From the NCBI RefSeq assembly GCF_009604405.1, contig NZ_WEGK01000004.1, forward strand, positions 248,001-312,000: a stretch of DNA of 64,000 nucleotides, written 5' to 3'. Shown here piece after piece: positions 8,667 to 17,506 of the stretch. The DNA comes from Nocardia macrotermitis. GTDB lineage: Bacteria > Actinomycetota > Actinomycetes > Mycobacteriales > Mycobacteriaceae. The notes below the pieces were generated by a model. The model made no database searches and was not told the origin of the DNA. It saw only the letters and a list, made by a program, of their open reading frames with translations. The translations under genes were made by a program, and so were the position numbers. Position 1 is the stretch's first letter. Each line of letters begins with the position of its first letter.

Positions 8667-10613
8667 CTACTCGTCGGTCTTCGGCACCCGGATCGCCGCA
8701 TACCAATCCAGCAGATCCGGATCGTCCACGGCGGTCCGCTCGACGACGCGATCGGTCTCGGCACCTTGGAAGAGCTTCTTGATCGGCACCTCGAGTTTCT
8801 TGCCGGTGCGGGTGTGCGGGACGCCCGGCGCGGGGATGATCTCGTCGGGTACGTGACGCGGCGACACCTCGGCGCGGATGACGGAGGCGATGCGATCGCG
8901 CAGGTCATCGGTGAGTTCGGCACCGGCCGCCAGAACCACGAACAGCGGCATCCAGTAGCCGCCGCCGGGCTGTTCGACGCCGATCACCAGCGCCTCGGCG
9001 ATCTCCGGCAGCGATTCCACGGCCTGATAGATATCGGCCGAACCCATCCGGATCCCGTGCCGATTCAACGTCGAATCCGACCGGCCGTGCACCACGACGC
9101 TCCCGCGCTCGGTGATCGTGATCCAGTCGCCGTGCCGCCAGACGCCCGGAAACATCTCGAAATACGCTGCGCGATACCGTGTTCCGTCCGCATCGTGCCA
9201 GAACCGCAGCGGCATCGACGGCATCGCCGCGGTGATCACCAGTTCGCCGACCGCACCGCGCACCGGCTGTCCGGATTCGTCCCAGGCATCCATCGCGACG
9301 CCCAGGAACGGCACCGACAGCTCGCCCGGCCACACCGGAACGTTCGGCGCGGCGCCGATGAACGCCGACACCACGTCGGTCCCACCGCTGATCGAGGCGA
9401 CCTGCACCCGCGCACCGACGTGCTCCCCCAACCACAGTGCCGAGGATTCCGGCAGCGAGGCCCCGGTGATCCCGACCGTGCGCAACGCCGTAAGATCATG
9501 CTCCAGCCCGGGTCGCGCACCGGCTTTCATGCAGGCCAGCACATATCCGGGACTCGTCCCCAGCACGGTGGTGCGGGTCCGAGCGGCGATGTCCCACAAC
9601 GCATCCGGCGTCGGATATCCGGGACTGCCGTCGTAGCAGACGATGGTGGCGCCGGCCAGCAGCCCGGCGACCTGGAAGTTCCACATCATCCAGGACGGGC
9701 TGGTGTACCAGAAGAATACGTCGTCCGGACCGATATCCGATTGCAGCGCAGTGGCTTTCAGATGTTCGACCAGCACACCGCCGTGTCCGTGCACGATCCC
9801 CTTGGGCAGGCCGGTGGTGCCGGAGGAGAACAGGATCCACAGCGGGTGATCGAATTCGACCGCCTCCGTGACGATCTCGTCATCTCCGGGCGCGCTGACC
9901 GTCGCCCAGTCCAGCGCGTCGGGCACCTCATCTCCCAGCCGCGACACCACGACCGTCGCCCGCAGTCCCGGCAGTCCTGCCCGCAACGCGGCGATATCCG
10001 CCCGCTTGTCGTGCGTCTTACCGCCGTACCGGTAGCCGTCGGCGGTCACCAGCACCACGGGTTCGAGCTGGCCGAGCCGATCCAGCGCGGCCTTCGCCGA
10101 ATAGTCCTGCCCGCACGCGCTCCACACCGCGCCGATCGATGCCGTGGCCAGGAAGGCGATCACCGTCTCGGGGATATCGGGCAGATAGCCGACCACCCGA
10201 TCGCCGGGCGCGACCCCCTGCTCCCGCAGCGTGCGCGCGAATGCCGCTGTCCGGCTGAGCAATTCGGCCCAGGACAGCTCGATGACCGCACCACCCTCGG
10301 CGACCGAGAGCACGGCCGGTCGATCCGACCGCGCCTGCCGCACGATCTGGTCGACATAATTCACCCGAATCCCCGGAAACCACTGCGCCCCAGGCATATC
10401 CGACCCCACGAGCACCTGCGCGGGCACCGGCCCCAGCTCGAAGTACTCCCACACCGCACCCCAGAAACCATCGAGATCCCGAACCGACCACTCCCACAAC
10501 GCGTGATAGTCCGCGAACTCGATCCCCGTACGACTACTCGCGAACCGAGCGAAATCGGTGATCCGCGCCCGCGCGACGGCACTCTCCTCGGGCACCCACT
10601 GCGGCTGCATCAT
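8667..10613 (-). CDS. Acetoacetyl-CoA synthetase (acetoacetate--CoA ligase)
   Basis: ATP-dependent activation of acetoacetate or a related short acid to its CoA thioester, about 648 aa, close to the family length. The N-terminal ACAS-type cap is visible (VRDLDGFWGAVWEYF). The AMP-binding motif ILFSSGTTGLPKGIVHGHGG sits near residue 270. Further motifs are WMMWNF, ISGGTDVVSAF, the GRSDSTLNRHGIRMG core and the C-terminal catalytic Lys in RTGKKLEVP. The longer frame to 10712 is disfavoured: GGAAGG and GGAGG lie just before the tandem ATGATG at 10613/10610. It could supply acetoacetyl-CoA for lipid metabolism or ketone use. Confidence 0.9.
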   Translation of the reverse strand: MMQPQWVPEESAVARARITDFARFASSRTGIEFADYHALWEWSVRDLDGFWGAVWEYFELGPVPAQVLVGSDMPGAQWFPGIRVNYVDQIVRQARSDRPAVLSVAEGGAVIELSWAELLSRTAAFARTLREQGVAPGDRVVGYLPDIPETVIAFLATASIGAVWSACGQDYSAKAALDRLGQLEPVVLVTADGYRYGGKTHDKRADIAALRAGLPGLRATVVVSRLGDEVPDALDWATVSAPGDDEIVTEAVEFDHPLWILFSSGTTGLPKGIVHGHGGVLVEHLKATALQSDIGPDDVFFWYTSPSWMMWNFQVAGLLAGATIVCYDGSPGYPTPDALWDIAARTRTTVLGTSPGYVLACMKAGARPGLEHDLTALRTVGITGASLPESSALWLGEHVGARVQVASISGGTDVVSAFIGAAPNVPVWPGELSVPFLGVAMDAWDESGQPVRGAVGELVITAAMPSMPLRFWHDADGTRYRAAYFEMFPGVWRHGDWITITERGSVVVHGRSDSTLNRHGIRMGSADIYQAVESLPEIAEALVIGVEQPGGGYWMPLFVVLAAGAELTDDLRDRIASVIRAEVSPRHVPDEIIPAPGVPHTRTGKKLEVPIKKLFQGAETDRVVERTAVDDPDLLDWYAAIRVPKTDE

Positions 10614-11040
10614 CCTCCACCTTCCTGCCCAGGAGAATCCATCGCACGCCCGACCGTGTCCTACCCGGCGATCGCCTCGCGTGCACCAGTTATTGTCCGC
10701 CCGCGGACCCACACCCGCCGCGGAACACCTGCGACATGCGGACCGATCGGCCCGTCCACCCTACGACCCCCCGGCCACGAACACGCCGCAACCCACCCGG
10801 CACCGGCCTCTCACCCGATGCCGACACCCCAGTGAAGACACCGCAAGCCGCGTACGCCGACGCGAACTATCTGACCTATCTGCCCGGCATGATCGCCGGT
10901 GCGGCGCAGACTCCGCCGGATCGCGGCCGCCCCCTCCGGATCACCGAGGTCCACCCGATCCCCCGCTCGAACCTGTCCGCCCCCGATCGAATCCGCGACC
11001 ACACCTGTTCAGCCACAACATATCTCGACCAGGAACACAC
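10614..11040. other. Intergenic region without a supported gene
   Basis: About 430 bases between two minus-strand genes. Open frames here show no recognisable domain or ribosome site. At 11012-11027 there is a CACAACATATCTCGACC stretch that partly resembles the repeat family found near 25.3-25.6 kb (CGCAACACATCTCG). Nothing else is evident. Confidence 0.35.
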
Positions 11041-11484
11041 TCACTCCCGCCGCAACTCCTTCTCGGCGGTGGTCAACACACTGCGAATCCCCCCGAGCAC
11101 CATGGGCGCCATCGCCGCGGTCCACAGATCCGCGAAGAGCGGTGCGGCGACCTCGAAATGCGCCGTCCAGCGAATCCAGGCCCCGTCCTCGGTCTCCTTG
11201 AATTCCAGGCAGCCGTCCTGGGTGCGCATCGGCGGATAGGAGCTGAGCAACTTGTAGCGGATCAGCCGCGGCGGTTCGTATTCGACGATCTCCTCGGTGA
11301 CCCGGACCAGCGGTGTCACCAGCAGCCGCACCGCGCCGACGCCGTGTTCGACGAGATCGCCGGGCCGCACCAGCGTCACCCGCCGGATGATCGGCACACG
11401 CTGGAAATTCGTTGCGTCGGTGCACCATTCGAATACATCGGCCAGGGGTGCCCGAATGGTGCGCTCCAGCTTCACCGTGCGCAT
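11041..11484 (-). CDS. SRPBCC-fold protein (polyketide cyclase/START-like)
   Basis: Small cytosolic protein of 147 aa with the helix-grip fold. The N-terminus MRTVKLERTIRAPLADVFEWCTD is the typical ERxIxAPxxxVF signature. It is followed by beta strands (VEYEPPRLIRYKLLSS, GAWIRWTAHFEV) and a long C-terminal helix ending TTAEKELRRE. The family binds hydrophobic ligands, and no specific function can be assigned. Upstream on the same strand, 150 bases away, is the MpaB-like oxygenase, and the two may be co-expressed. Confidence 0.82.
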   Translation of the reverse strand: MRTVKLERTIRAPLADVFEWCTDATNFQRVPIIRRVTLVRPGDLVEHGVGAVRLLVTPLVRVTEEIVEYEPPRLIRYKLLSSYPPMRTQDGCLEFKETEDGAWIRWTAHFEVAAPLFADLWTAAMAPMVLGGIRSVLTTAEKELRRE

Positions 11485-11637
11485 CGATCAGGACTCCGTT
11501 CATCAGGGGTGCGAGACTCGCAGCGCAGCCTATGACGCGTCACCCCCGGCGAGCCAGGCGAGCGGACCGAATCGATGCGGTTTCGAGACCGGCCCGCGAC
11601 CCGCGTGTTCACGTAAAATATTGTGACAGCACGCTTT

Positions 11638-12552
11638 TCAGATCATAGCCCGATGCTTGCGCATCCGCTTGCGGACATCGCTCATCAGCACATAGGTGGG
11701 CAGATACCGGACGAATCGGGGAATGAACCGATTGACGAATCCCACGAAGACGAACAGGTTCTCGAACCGGCGCTGATCGATCGGCCGCCACTGCACACCC
11801 ATCTGCTCGCGGAAGTACGGCCCGAGGAATCCCGCGGTGAGGAAACGCAGCAGCCCGCCGAAGAACACCCGGAAATACCAGTGGATCATCCGCAGATGCA
11901 GCAGATCGTCGACGTAGGCGGCGACCTTGTCGTCCAGCACCGCCAACCGGCACGCCTCGTTCCAGTACACATCGAATTCGACGCGCGTGGCGGGCCACAT
12001 ATCCAGCGGCACTTGCAAAGTCGTGCCCAGCGGCGCGGCCGTCCGGTAGAACGCCTCGGCCTCCTCGGGACTCATCCTGCCGTGCAGCAGTTGATACGAA
12101 TCCTCGAATCCGATGTACAGGCACGCCGCCACCCACAGCTGTAGGTTGCGGTCGAACGCGTTGTACTTGACCGCCGCCCCCGGCTCGGATTTCACCTGCC
12201 GATGCGCGACGTTCACCGCCTCGCGGAACGCGGTCTTCTCCTCCTCCGACCCGAGAATGGCCACCGCGAGGTAGGAAGCGGTGGTACGCAAGCGTTTCCA
12301 CGGCCGCACCATCAGCGCGCCGGATTCGACCTTGCTGTCCGCGACGCCGTGCCCGACGCCCGGCCGCGCCATCTGCATCGCGACATTGGCCGCGGCGCCG
12401 GCGAATTGCCAGAAGTCCAGCGCATCCCCCAGGCGCGGTGGACGTTTGGAGCCCAGCCGATGCCCGTCCGGAATGTGGATGCGGGTCTGCTCGACGGTCA
12501 ACGGTTCGATGTCGTCGGAAGGCTCCACGGCCCGTGCAGCGGTCATCGCCAC
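11638..12552 (-). CDS. Oxygenase MpaB-like / DUF2236 protein
   Basis: 304 aa member of the family that includes fungal MpaB, bacterial latex-clearing protein and many mycobacterial homologues, thought to be haem-dependent oxygenases. Family marks are ALDFWQFAGAAANVAMQMARPGVGHGVADS near residue 45, YNAFDRNLQLWVAACLYIGFED near residue 130 (with a candidate haem-region acidic and aromatic pattern) and MRMIH-like segments at about 220. The C-terminus is basic (RKRMRKHRAMI). Nocardia usually carry many paralogues. The substrate is unknown. It lies divergent to the mce operon. Confidence 0.85.
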   Translation of the reverse strand: MAMTAARAVEPSDDIEPLTVEQTRIHIPDGHRLGSKRPPRLGDALDFWQFAGAAANVAMQMARPGVGHGVADSKVESGALMVRPWKRLRTTASYLAVAILGSEEEKTAFREAVNVAHRQVKSEPGAAVKYNAFDRNLQLWVAACLYIGFEDSYQLLHGRMSPEEAEAFYRTAAPLGTTLQVPLDMWPATRVEFDVYWNEACRLAVLDDKVAAYVDDLLHLRMIHWYFRVFFGGLLRFLTAGFLGPYFREQMGVQWRPIDQRRFENLFVFVGFVNRFIPRFVRYLPTYVLMSDVRKRMRKHRAMI

Positions 12553-12848
12553 CCCGCCCTTCTCGCAGCTGCCGTCGCTGCGCTCGAAACTACCGGCTCA
12601 GTCGCCGAGCATAGCGCCGAACGGTCCCCGAACGAAACGGATTCGGCCAAATTGATCTATGAATCATCCATAACTTAATTTGTAGGCGAGGACTTCATGA
12701 CGAGACATCGACGTGCAGACCTGCGCTCGAGACGAAAATATTCTGACGCAACCCCTTCCGTTGAGAGAGGAATCGTACGTAACATACGCAGCCGCGGGCA
12801 GTTGTTCTCCTGATCGAGCCGCCCGCATCCGAAAGGACGGATACCACC
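12553..12848. promoter_or_regulatory. Divergent promoter region ahead of the mce operon
   Basis: Roughly 300 bases separating the MpaB-like gene from the first mce-operon gene. The part from 12640 to 12760 is markedly AT-rich for this genome and should contain the promoters. CAAATT at 12648 and AATTTG near 12677 form widely spaced inverted arms. I found no KstR-type palindrome, so sterol control of this mce operon is not supported. The leader ends with a GAAAGGA ribosome site before 12849. Confidence 0.45.
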
Positions 12849-13073
12849 ATGTTGAAACGGCTCGACCGGGTGCTCAGCTACGAGATGCGGGTCTCGGAGT
12901 TCCTGGGCACGCTGATCCTGATCGGCATCCCGTACGGGATCATCGGGTTGATCTGGAGCCTCACCCACACCTCCCACCTGCGGAACATGCACGGCATCGA
13001 TGTCGTGATCTCGTTCCTCGGATCCATCGTGTGCTGGCCCGTGCTCACCTTCGCGAATGTGTGTATGACGTAA
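12849..13073 (+). CDS. Small membrane protein at head of mce operon (74 aa)
   Basis: 74-residue protein with a basic, amphipathic N-terminus (MLKRLDRVLSYEMRVSEF) and two predicted membrane segments (about residues 19-40 and 50-68). GAAAGGA lies 11 bases upstream of the start. The TAA stop shares its last base with the ATG of the next gene (TAATG), so the two are translationally coupled, and the YrbE genes follow on the same strand. No family was recognised. Position suggests an accessory membrane subunit of the Mce transporter, which is inference. Confidence 0.72.
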   Translation: MLKRLDRVLSYEMRVSEFLGTLILIGIPYGIIGLIWSLTHTSHLRNMHGIDVVISFLGSIVCWPVLTFANVCMT

Positions 13074-13261
13074 TGCTGGCGCTGGTGTGGCTCATCGATC
13101 TCCTGGTCATCGCGATCCGGATTCTCGGTGGCCGAACGAAGGTCAATCCCGTTGTGCGCCTGGCACTCTGGCTGATCGTGCTGCTCGGCCTCGCGGCGGT
13201 GATCGCGGCGATCGGCGCGGGTCTGGTCCTGCTGGACCACTATCTGACATCCCTGAACTAA
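13073..13261 (+). CDS. Second small membrane protein, coupled to the previous gene (62 aa)
   Basis: 62-residue protein that is almost entirely hydrophobic: MLALVWLIDLLVIAIRILGG, a short basic turn (RTKVNPVVR), then a second membrane segment ending DHYLTSLN. Its start overlaps the previous stop by one base, and the yrbEA gene begins about 40 bases after its stop. The same frame could extend upstream, but coupling at TAATG is the natural start. No homologue is recognised. Together with its neighbour it looks like a two-component micro-membrane unit of the mce operon. Confidence 0.68.
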   Translation: MLALVWLIDLLVIAIRILGGRTKVNPVVRLALWLIVLLGLAAVIAAIGAGLVLLDHYLTSLN

Positions 13262-13303
13262 GTCGTACCGAGCCGATCGGCCATGGAGAAAGGATCGGCA
13301 CCC

Positions 13304-14194
13304 GTGACCCGGACCCCGGTTCCCGAACAGTCGCTGCCGCCCTCACAGCGCCCCTACCCACCCGCGGAGGGCGAGCTGGCGCGGATCACCGAATCGGTGC
13401 GCGGGCTGTGGCGCGGCCATCCGCAGCAATCCCTGGAAACCCTCGGCCGCCAGGTGATGCTGGGCCGCGACGCGTTCATCGGACTGGTGCTCTCGCTGGT
13501 GCAGCGGCGATTCCCGTACCGGGAGTTCATCAAGCAGTGCGCGTTCATGGCCAATGTGTCCGCCGCGCCAACGGTTTTCGTCGCGATCCCGATCGCTGTG
13601 GTGGTCTCCATCCAGGTCGGCGCGCTGGTCAATCAGGTCGGCGCGACCACGTTCATCGGCGCGGTGGCGGGCCTGGGCATCATCCGGCAGGGCGCGCCGC
13701 TGGTGTCCGCGCTGATGATCGCGGGCGCGGTCGGCTCGGCCATCTGCGCCGATCTGGGCTCGCGCACCATCCGCGAGGAGATCGACGCGATGATGGTGAT
13801 GGGCGTGGATCCGGTGCGACGCCTGGTCGCGCCGCGGATGGCCGCGGCGGTGCTGGTCAGCATCCTGCTGTGCGGGTTCGTGGTCTTCGTCGGCTTCGCC
13901 ACCGCCTACATGTTCAACGTCTACGCGCAGTCCGGTACGCCGGGCTCGTTCATCGGCTCGTTCGCCTCGTTCGCGGTCGCGGACGATCTGCTGGTCGCGC
14001 TGACCAAGGCCGCGATCTTCGGGGTGCTGACCGCGATCATCGCCTGCGACATCGGATTGCATGCCCACGGTGGCCCCGGCGGGGTGGCCAACGCGGTCAA
14101 CTCCGCGGTCGTGAGTTCGGCGCTGATGTTGTTCGCCACCAACATCATTCTCACCCAGCTCGACAACACGCTGCTCCCCTCGAAGGTGGTCTGA
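13304..14194 (+). CDS. yrbEA: YrbEA, MlaE-type permease of Mce transporter
   Basis: Inner-membrane permease subunit of an Mce lipid importer, 296 aa from the GTG at 13304, which has AAAGGA eight bases upstream; an in-frame ATG at 13283 lacks a ribosome site. The MlaE core is clear: FIGLVLSLVQRRFPYREFIKQCAFMANVSAAPTVFVAIPIAVVVSIQVG, then the conserved SAICADLGSRTIREEIDAMMVMGVDPVRRLVAPR coupling loop (EExDA...G). Five or so membrane helices follow. It pairs with YrbEB encoded one base downstream and with an MceG-type ATPase that is not in this window. Confidence 0.95.
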   Translation: MTRTPVPEQSLPPSQRPYPPAEGELARITESVRGLWRGHPQQSLETLGRQVMLGRDAFIGLVLSLVQRRFPYREFIKQCAFMANVSAAPTVFVAIPIAVVVSIQVGALVNQVGATTFIGAVAGLGIIRQGAPLVSALMIAGAVGSAICADLGSRTIREEIDAMMVMGVDPVRRLVAPRMAAAVLVSILLCGFVVFVGFATAYMFNVYAQSGTPGSFIGSFASFAVADDLLVALTKAAIFGVLTAIIACDIGLHAHGGPGGVANAVNSAVVSSALMLFATNIILTQLDNTLLPSKVV

Positions 14195-14195
14195 G

Positions 14196-15059
14196 ATGGC
14201 CAGTAGCTACATCCCACCGGCCGTGCGACCGCTGCGCGCGGTCGGCGCGGTCGCGATGGCGCCGGTCGAGGCGAATCAGCGGCTCGGCCATCAGGCGATC
14301 ACGTTCTTCCGGGCGCTGGCAGGAATTCCGTTCGTGCTCGAGCATTATCGGCGTGAAGTGGCGCGGTTGACCGCAGACGTGGGCTGGGGCAACGGCTCGC
14401 TGATCGTCGGCGGCGGCACCGTCGGCGTGGTGTTCATCCTGTGCGCGTTCGGCGGGATCATCGTCGGGATGGAGTCGTTCACGGCGCTGAACCTGCTCAC
14501 CATGAGCCCGCTGACCGGCGCGATCTCCGGATTCGCCACCACCCGCGAGCTCGCGCCGATCCTGGCCACCCTGGCGTTCGCGATCCAGTCCGGCTGCCGA
14601 TTCACCGCGCAACTGGGGTCGATGCGCATCTCCGAGGAGATCGACGCGCTGGAATCCATTGCCATCCGGCCACTTCCGTATCTGGTGAGCACCCGGATGA
14701 TCGCCGCGACGGTGACGATCATCCCGCTGTACACGGTCGGGTTGGCCGCGGCCTACGTCGCCACCAAACTCACCGTGCTGTTCCTGGGCGGCACCACCGC
14801 GGGCACCTACGACCACTACTTCTATCAGTTCCTGATCGGGCACGACCTGTTCTACTCGCTGCTGAAGGTGGTGCTGTTCACGCTGCTGGCCACGTTCATC
14901 CAGTGCTACTACGGATTCGTCGCCACCGGCGGCCCGGAGGGTGTGGGCACCGCGGCCGGACGTGCGATCAAGATGGTCATCGTCGTGACGGTCTTCGCGG
15001 ATCTGTTTCTGACACTGTCGATCTGGGGTATCGACCCCGGATTCCGGATCTCGGGATAG
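14196..15059 (+). CDS. yrbEB: YrbEB, MlaE-type permease of Mce transporter
   Basis: Second MlaE-type permease, 287 aa, starting one base after the YrbEA stop. It carries the paired motif GCRFTAQLGSMRISEEIDALESIAIRPLPYLVSTR, the loop that docks on the ATPase, and about five membrane helices. The C-terminus includes the family-typical FATGGPEGVGTAAGRAIK-like segment. YrbEA and YrbEB are expected to form the heteromeric membrane pore under the Mce hexamer. Confidence 0.95.
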   Translation: MASSYIPPAVRPLRAVGAVAMAPVEANQRLGHQAITFFRALAGIPFVLEHYRREVARLTADVGWGNGSLIVGGGTVGVVFILCAFGGIIVGMESFTALNLLTMSPLTGAISGFATTRELAPILATLAFAIQSGCRFTAQLGSMRISEEIDALESIAIRPLPYLVSTRMIAATVTIIPLYTVGLAAAYVATKLTVLFLGGTTAGTYDHYFYQFLIGHDLFYSLLKVVLFTLLATFIQCYYGFVATGGPEGVGTAAGRAIKMVIVVTVFADLFLTLSIWGIDPGFRISG

Positions 15060-15068
15060 GGGGCGCAC

Positions 15069-16487
15069 GTGATCCTCGATCCCAGTGGCAGAGGGGCCAC
15101 CGCGCGCCAGCTCGGCCTGGCGGGCATCGCGATGATCCTGGCCATCGCCGCACTGCTGTACCTGCTGATGTTGCGCTACACCGGGCATTTCACCGAGAAG
15201 GTCCCGGTCACCGCGCAGCTCACCAGCACCGGGGACGGGCTGCCCGCGCACGCCGACGTGAAGTTCCGCGGCATGGTCGTCGGCACCGTCGATTCGGTGG
15301 ACGTGGTCGCCGCGGGGGCCCGCCAACGTGCCGAGATCGCCCTGAAACCCGCTGTCGCGGAGACGATCCCGGCCAACGTCACCGCCCGCGCGGTGCCCAG
15401 CAACATCTTCGGCGTGACCGCGATCGAACTGGTCGACAACGGCCCGGACGCGGCCACCCTGCACAGCGGGATGACCATCGCCGAGGACACCGGCGCGCCC
15501 ACCATCGCCTTGCAGACCACCCTGAACACCCTGCGCACGGTGCTGGACCGGATCCAGCCGGAGAAGCTGGGCCGGGTGCTGGGCACATTGTCCGCGGCGC
15601 TGGACTCCTCCTCGCGCGTCCCGGGTTCCACGATCGAGCGCCTGGATCTGTGGCTCACCCAGGTGCACGACATTCCGCACATCGGCGATCTGCTCGGCAA
15701 TCTGGGCCGGGCCTCGCAGGCGCTGAGCGAATCCGCGCCGGATCTGGTCGGGGTGCTGGCGCAGTCCGTCACCACCGCGCGCACCCTCACCGAGAAGCGG
15801 TCGAATCTCGTTGCGCTGCTGACGAATGCGTCCGGTGCGGTCGATTCGGTGAACGCCCTGTTCGCCCGGAATCCGAACTCCGGCAAATATCTCGTCTCGG
15901 GTCTGGACGGACTGTTCGGCGGCCTCGCCCAGGATCCCCAGGCCATCCCGTTCACCGCCGCCAACCTCAACACCGCGCTGCGGCGGTTGCAGTCGGTATT
16001 CCGCTACGGCCCGCAGAAACAGATGGTGTGGACGATGGACGTCACCTTCACCCCGTTCCAGCAGTACACGGCCAAGGACTGCCCGCGTTACGGCACGCTG
16101 CGCGGTCCGCGCTGCGGTGGTCCTACCGTTCCGAATGTCGCGCCGCCGCAACAGTATCCGTCCTCGCTGCAACCGCAGTGGCTGGACGCCGCCGGACCGA
16201 AGCCGCTGCCGGCACCGACCCCGGCCGCCCCGGTGCAGACGCCCGCGCAGCCGCTGCTGCCGGGACTGTCCCAGCTGCCCGGTCTGCCGAAGATCCCGGG
16301 CATCACCGCCCCGGCCGCCGACCACACCGGAACCGATTCCGGCACAGTGCATCCCGCGTCGATGCGCGGGATGGCCGCGGTCGGCGCGGTGGTAGGCGGC
16401 AAGCCGAACGTGGCACAGGTGCTACTGCTGGGTCCGGTGCTCGCGGGTGGACACGTGACGGTGAGCGAAGGCGGTGCGGCGCAATGA
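15069..16487 (+). CDS. mceA: MceA-type substrate-binding protein
   Basis: First Mce protein, 472 aa. It has one N-terminal membrane anchor (about residues 15-36) and the MlaD/Mce domain at about 42-120 (LTSTGDGLPAHADVKFRGMVVGTVDSVDV). A long helical needle-forming region runs to about 320, and a Pro/Ala-rich tail with PLPAPTPAAPVQTPAQPLLPG follows, ending in a Gly-rich segment. The start follows YrbEB by nine bases (GTG/ATG region with GGGGGC). Mce proteins assemble as a hexameric tube that carries lipids across the periplasm of mycolate bacteria. Confidence 0.93.
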   Translation: MILDPSGRGATARQLGLAGIAMILAIAALLYLLMLRYTGHFTEKVPVTAQLTSTGDGLPAHADVKFRGMVVGTVDSVDVVAAGARQRAEIALKPAVAETIPANVTARAVPSNIFGVTAIELVDNGPDAATLHSGMTIAEDTGAPTIALQTTLNTLRTVLDRIQPEKLGRVLGTLSAALDSSSRVPGSTIERLDLWLTQVHDIPHIGDLLGNLGRASQALSESAPDLVGVLAQSVTTARTLTEKRSNLVALLTNASGAVDSVNALFARNPNSGKYLVSGLDGLFGGLAQDPQAIPFTAANLNTALRRLQSVFRYGPQKQMVWTMDVTFTPFQQYTAKDCPRYGTLRGPRCGGPTVPNVAPPQQYPSSLQPQWLDAAGPKPLPAPTPAAPVQTPAQPLLPGLSQLPGLPKIPGITAPAADHTGTDSGTVHPASMRGMAAVGAVVGGKPNVAQVLLLGPVLAGGHVTVSEGGAAQ

Positions 16488-17506
16488 GATCCGGTAAGGC
16501 AGCGGCCGGATTCGGCCTGTTCGCGATCGTCGCGATACTGCTCACCTACACCATGTACTCGACCCTGCAACGCTCGGTCGCCGGTGCCACACAGAGCTAT
16601 TCGGCGATCTTCACCGATGTGCTGGGCCTGCGGGTCGGCGACGACATCCGGATGGCCGGGGTCCGGGTGGGCCGGGTGGACAAGATCGATTTCGGCGACG
16701 ACTACCAGGCCAAGGTGGACTTCCGGGTCGAATCGAATCAGCACCCGACCAACACCACCAAAGCCCTTGTGCGCTACCAGAATCTGATCGGTCAGCGGTA
16801 TATCGCGCTGATGCCCGGCCAGGACCCCGGCACGCCGCTGGCCCCGGGCGGGCAGATCCCGATCCAGCACACCGAACCCTCCTTCGACGTCTCGGCGCTG
16901 CTGTCCGGCTTCGAACCGCTGTTCTCGGTGCTGCAACCCGATCAGGTGAATTCGTTGTCCAAGACGCTGATCCAGGCGTTGCAGGGGAACGACGTGTCGA
17001 TGAGCGAGCTGATCACCCAGGCCGCGCAACTGGCCACGACGTTCGGGCAGCGGGACAGGATCCTGGGCGACGTGGTGACCAACCTCAGCTCGGTCATCAC
17101 GGGCCTGGCGCATCGCAGCGGCGATCTGGAAACCCTCATCACCCAGACCCGTTCGCTGATGGACGGCCTGTACCAGCAGGGCGCGGCACTGAAGAGTTCG
17201 GTCGATCGGGTGGCCAAGTCCACCGATGCCCTGGTCGGGCTCATCGCCCAGGTCAAGCCGGGTGTGGCCGCCGCGCAGAACAAGGCGACCAGCGGTATCG
17301 CACTGCTGCTGACCAACGGCGCGGCACTGGACACCGCCGCGGTCGAACTGCCGAACATCCTCAACCGGGTCGCGCAGTTCTCCGGTAACGGCGCGTACGG
17401 CAACGCGTACCTGTGCTCACTGGATGTCTCGCTGTGGGGCGTGCTGCTCCCGCCGGGGCTGTTCTCCCAGGTCGGCGGCAATTCACATTCGGAGGTGTGC
17501 CGATGA
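16484..17506 (+). CDS. mceB: MceB-type protein
   Basis: 340 aa Mce protein whose ATG overlaps the mceA stop by four bases. It shows an N-terminal anchor (FGLFAIVAILLTYTMYSTL) and an Mce domain at about 38-115 (YSAIFTDVLGLRVGDDIRMAGVRVGRVDKID). The following helical stretch contains TRSLMDGLYQQGAALKSSVDRVAKSTDALVG. The C-terminus has the MceB-type paired Cys region (LCSLDVSLWG and EVCR). The frame extends far upstream without a stop, but that extension lies over mceA and is not expected to be translated. Confidence 0.93.
   Translation: MRSGKAAAGFGLFAIVAILLTYTMYSTLQRSVAGATQSYSAIFTDVLGLRVGDDIRMAGVRVGRVDKIDFGDDYQAKVDFRVESNQHPTNTTKALVRYQNLIGQRYIALMPGQDPGTPLAPGGQIPIQHTEPSFDVSALLSGFEPLFSVLQPDQVNSLSKTLIQALQGNDVSMSELITQAAQLATTFGQRDRILGDVVTNLSSVITGLAHRSGDLETLITQTRSLMDGLYQQGAALKSSVDRVAKSTDALVGLIAQVKPGVAAAQNKATSGIALLLTNGAALDTAAVELPNILNRVAQFSGNGAYGNAYLCSLDVSLWGVLLPPGLFSQVGGNSHSEVCR

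Noticed and set aside
12553-12848. A KstR-type operator for the mce operon
   Set aside because: No TnnAACnnGTTnnA match was found in the leader, so sterol control of this mce operon is not claimed.
13940-14200. Possible second promoter inside yrbEA
   Set aside because: Only weak hexamers in uniform high-GC coding DNA; gene spacing of one base argues for a single transcript.
14151-16352. A 733-residue minus-strand frame over yrbEB and mceA
   Set aside because: Composition is Arg/Gly/Gln-rich nonsense and the plus strand carries two clear Mce-system genes.
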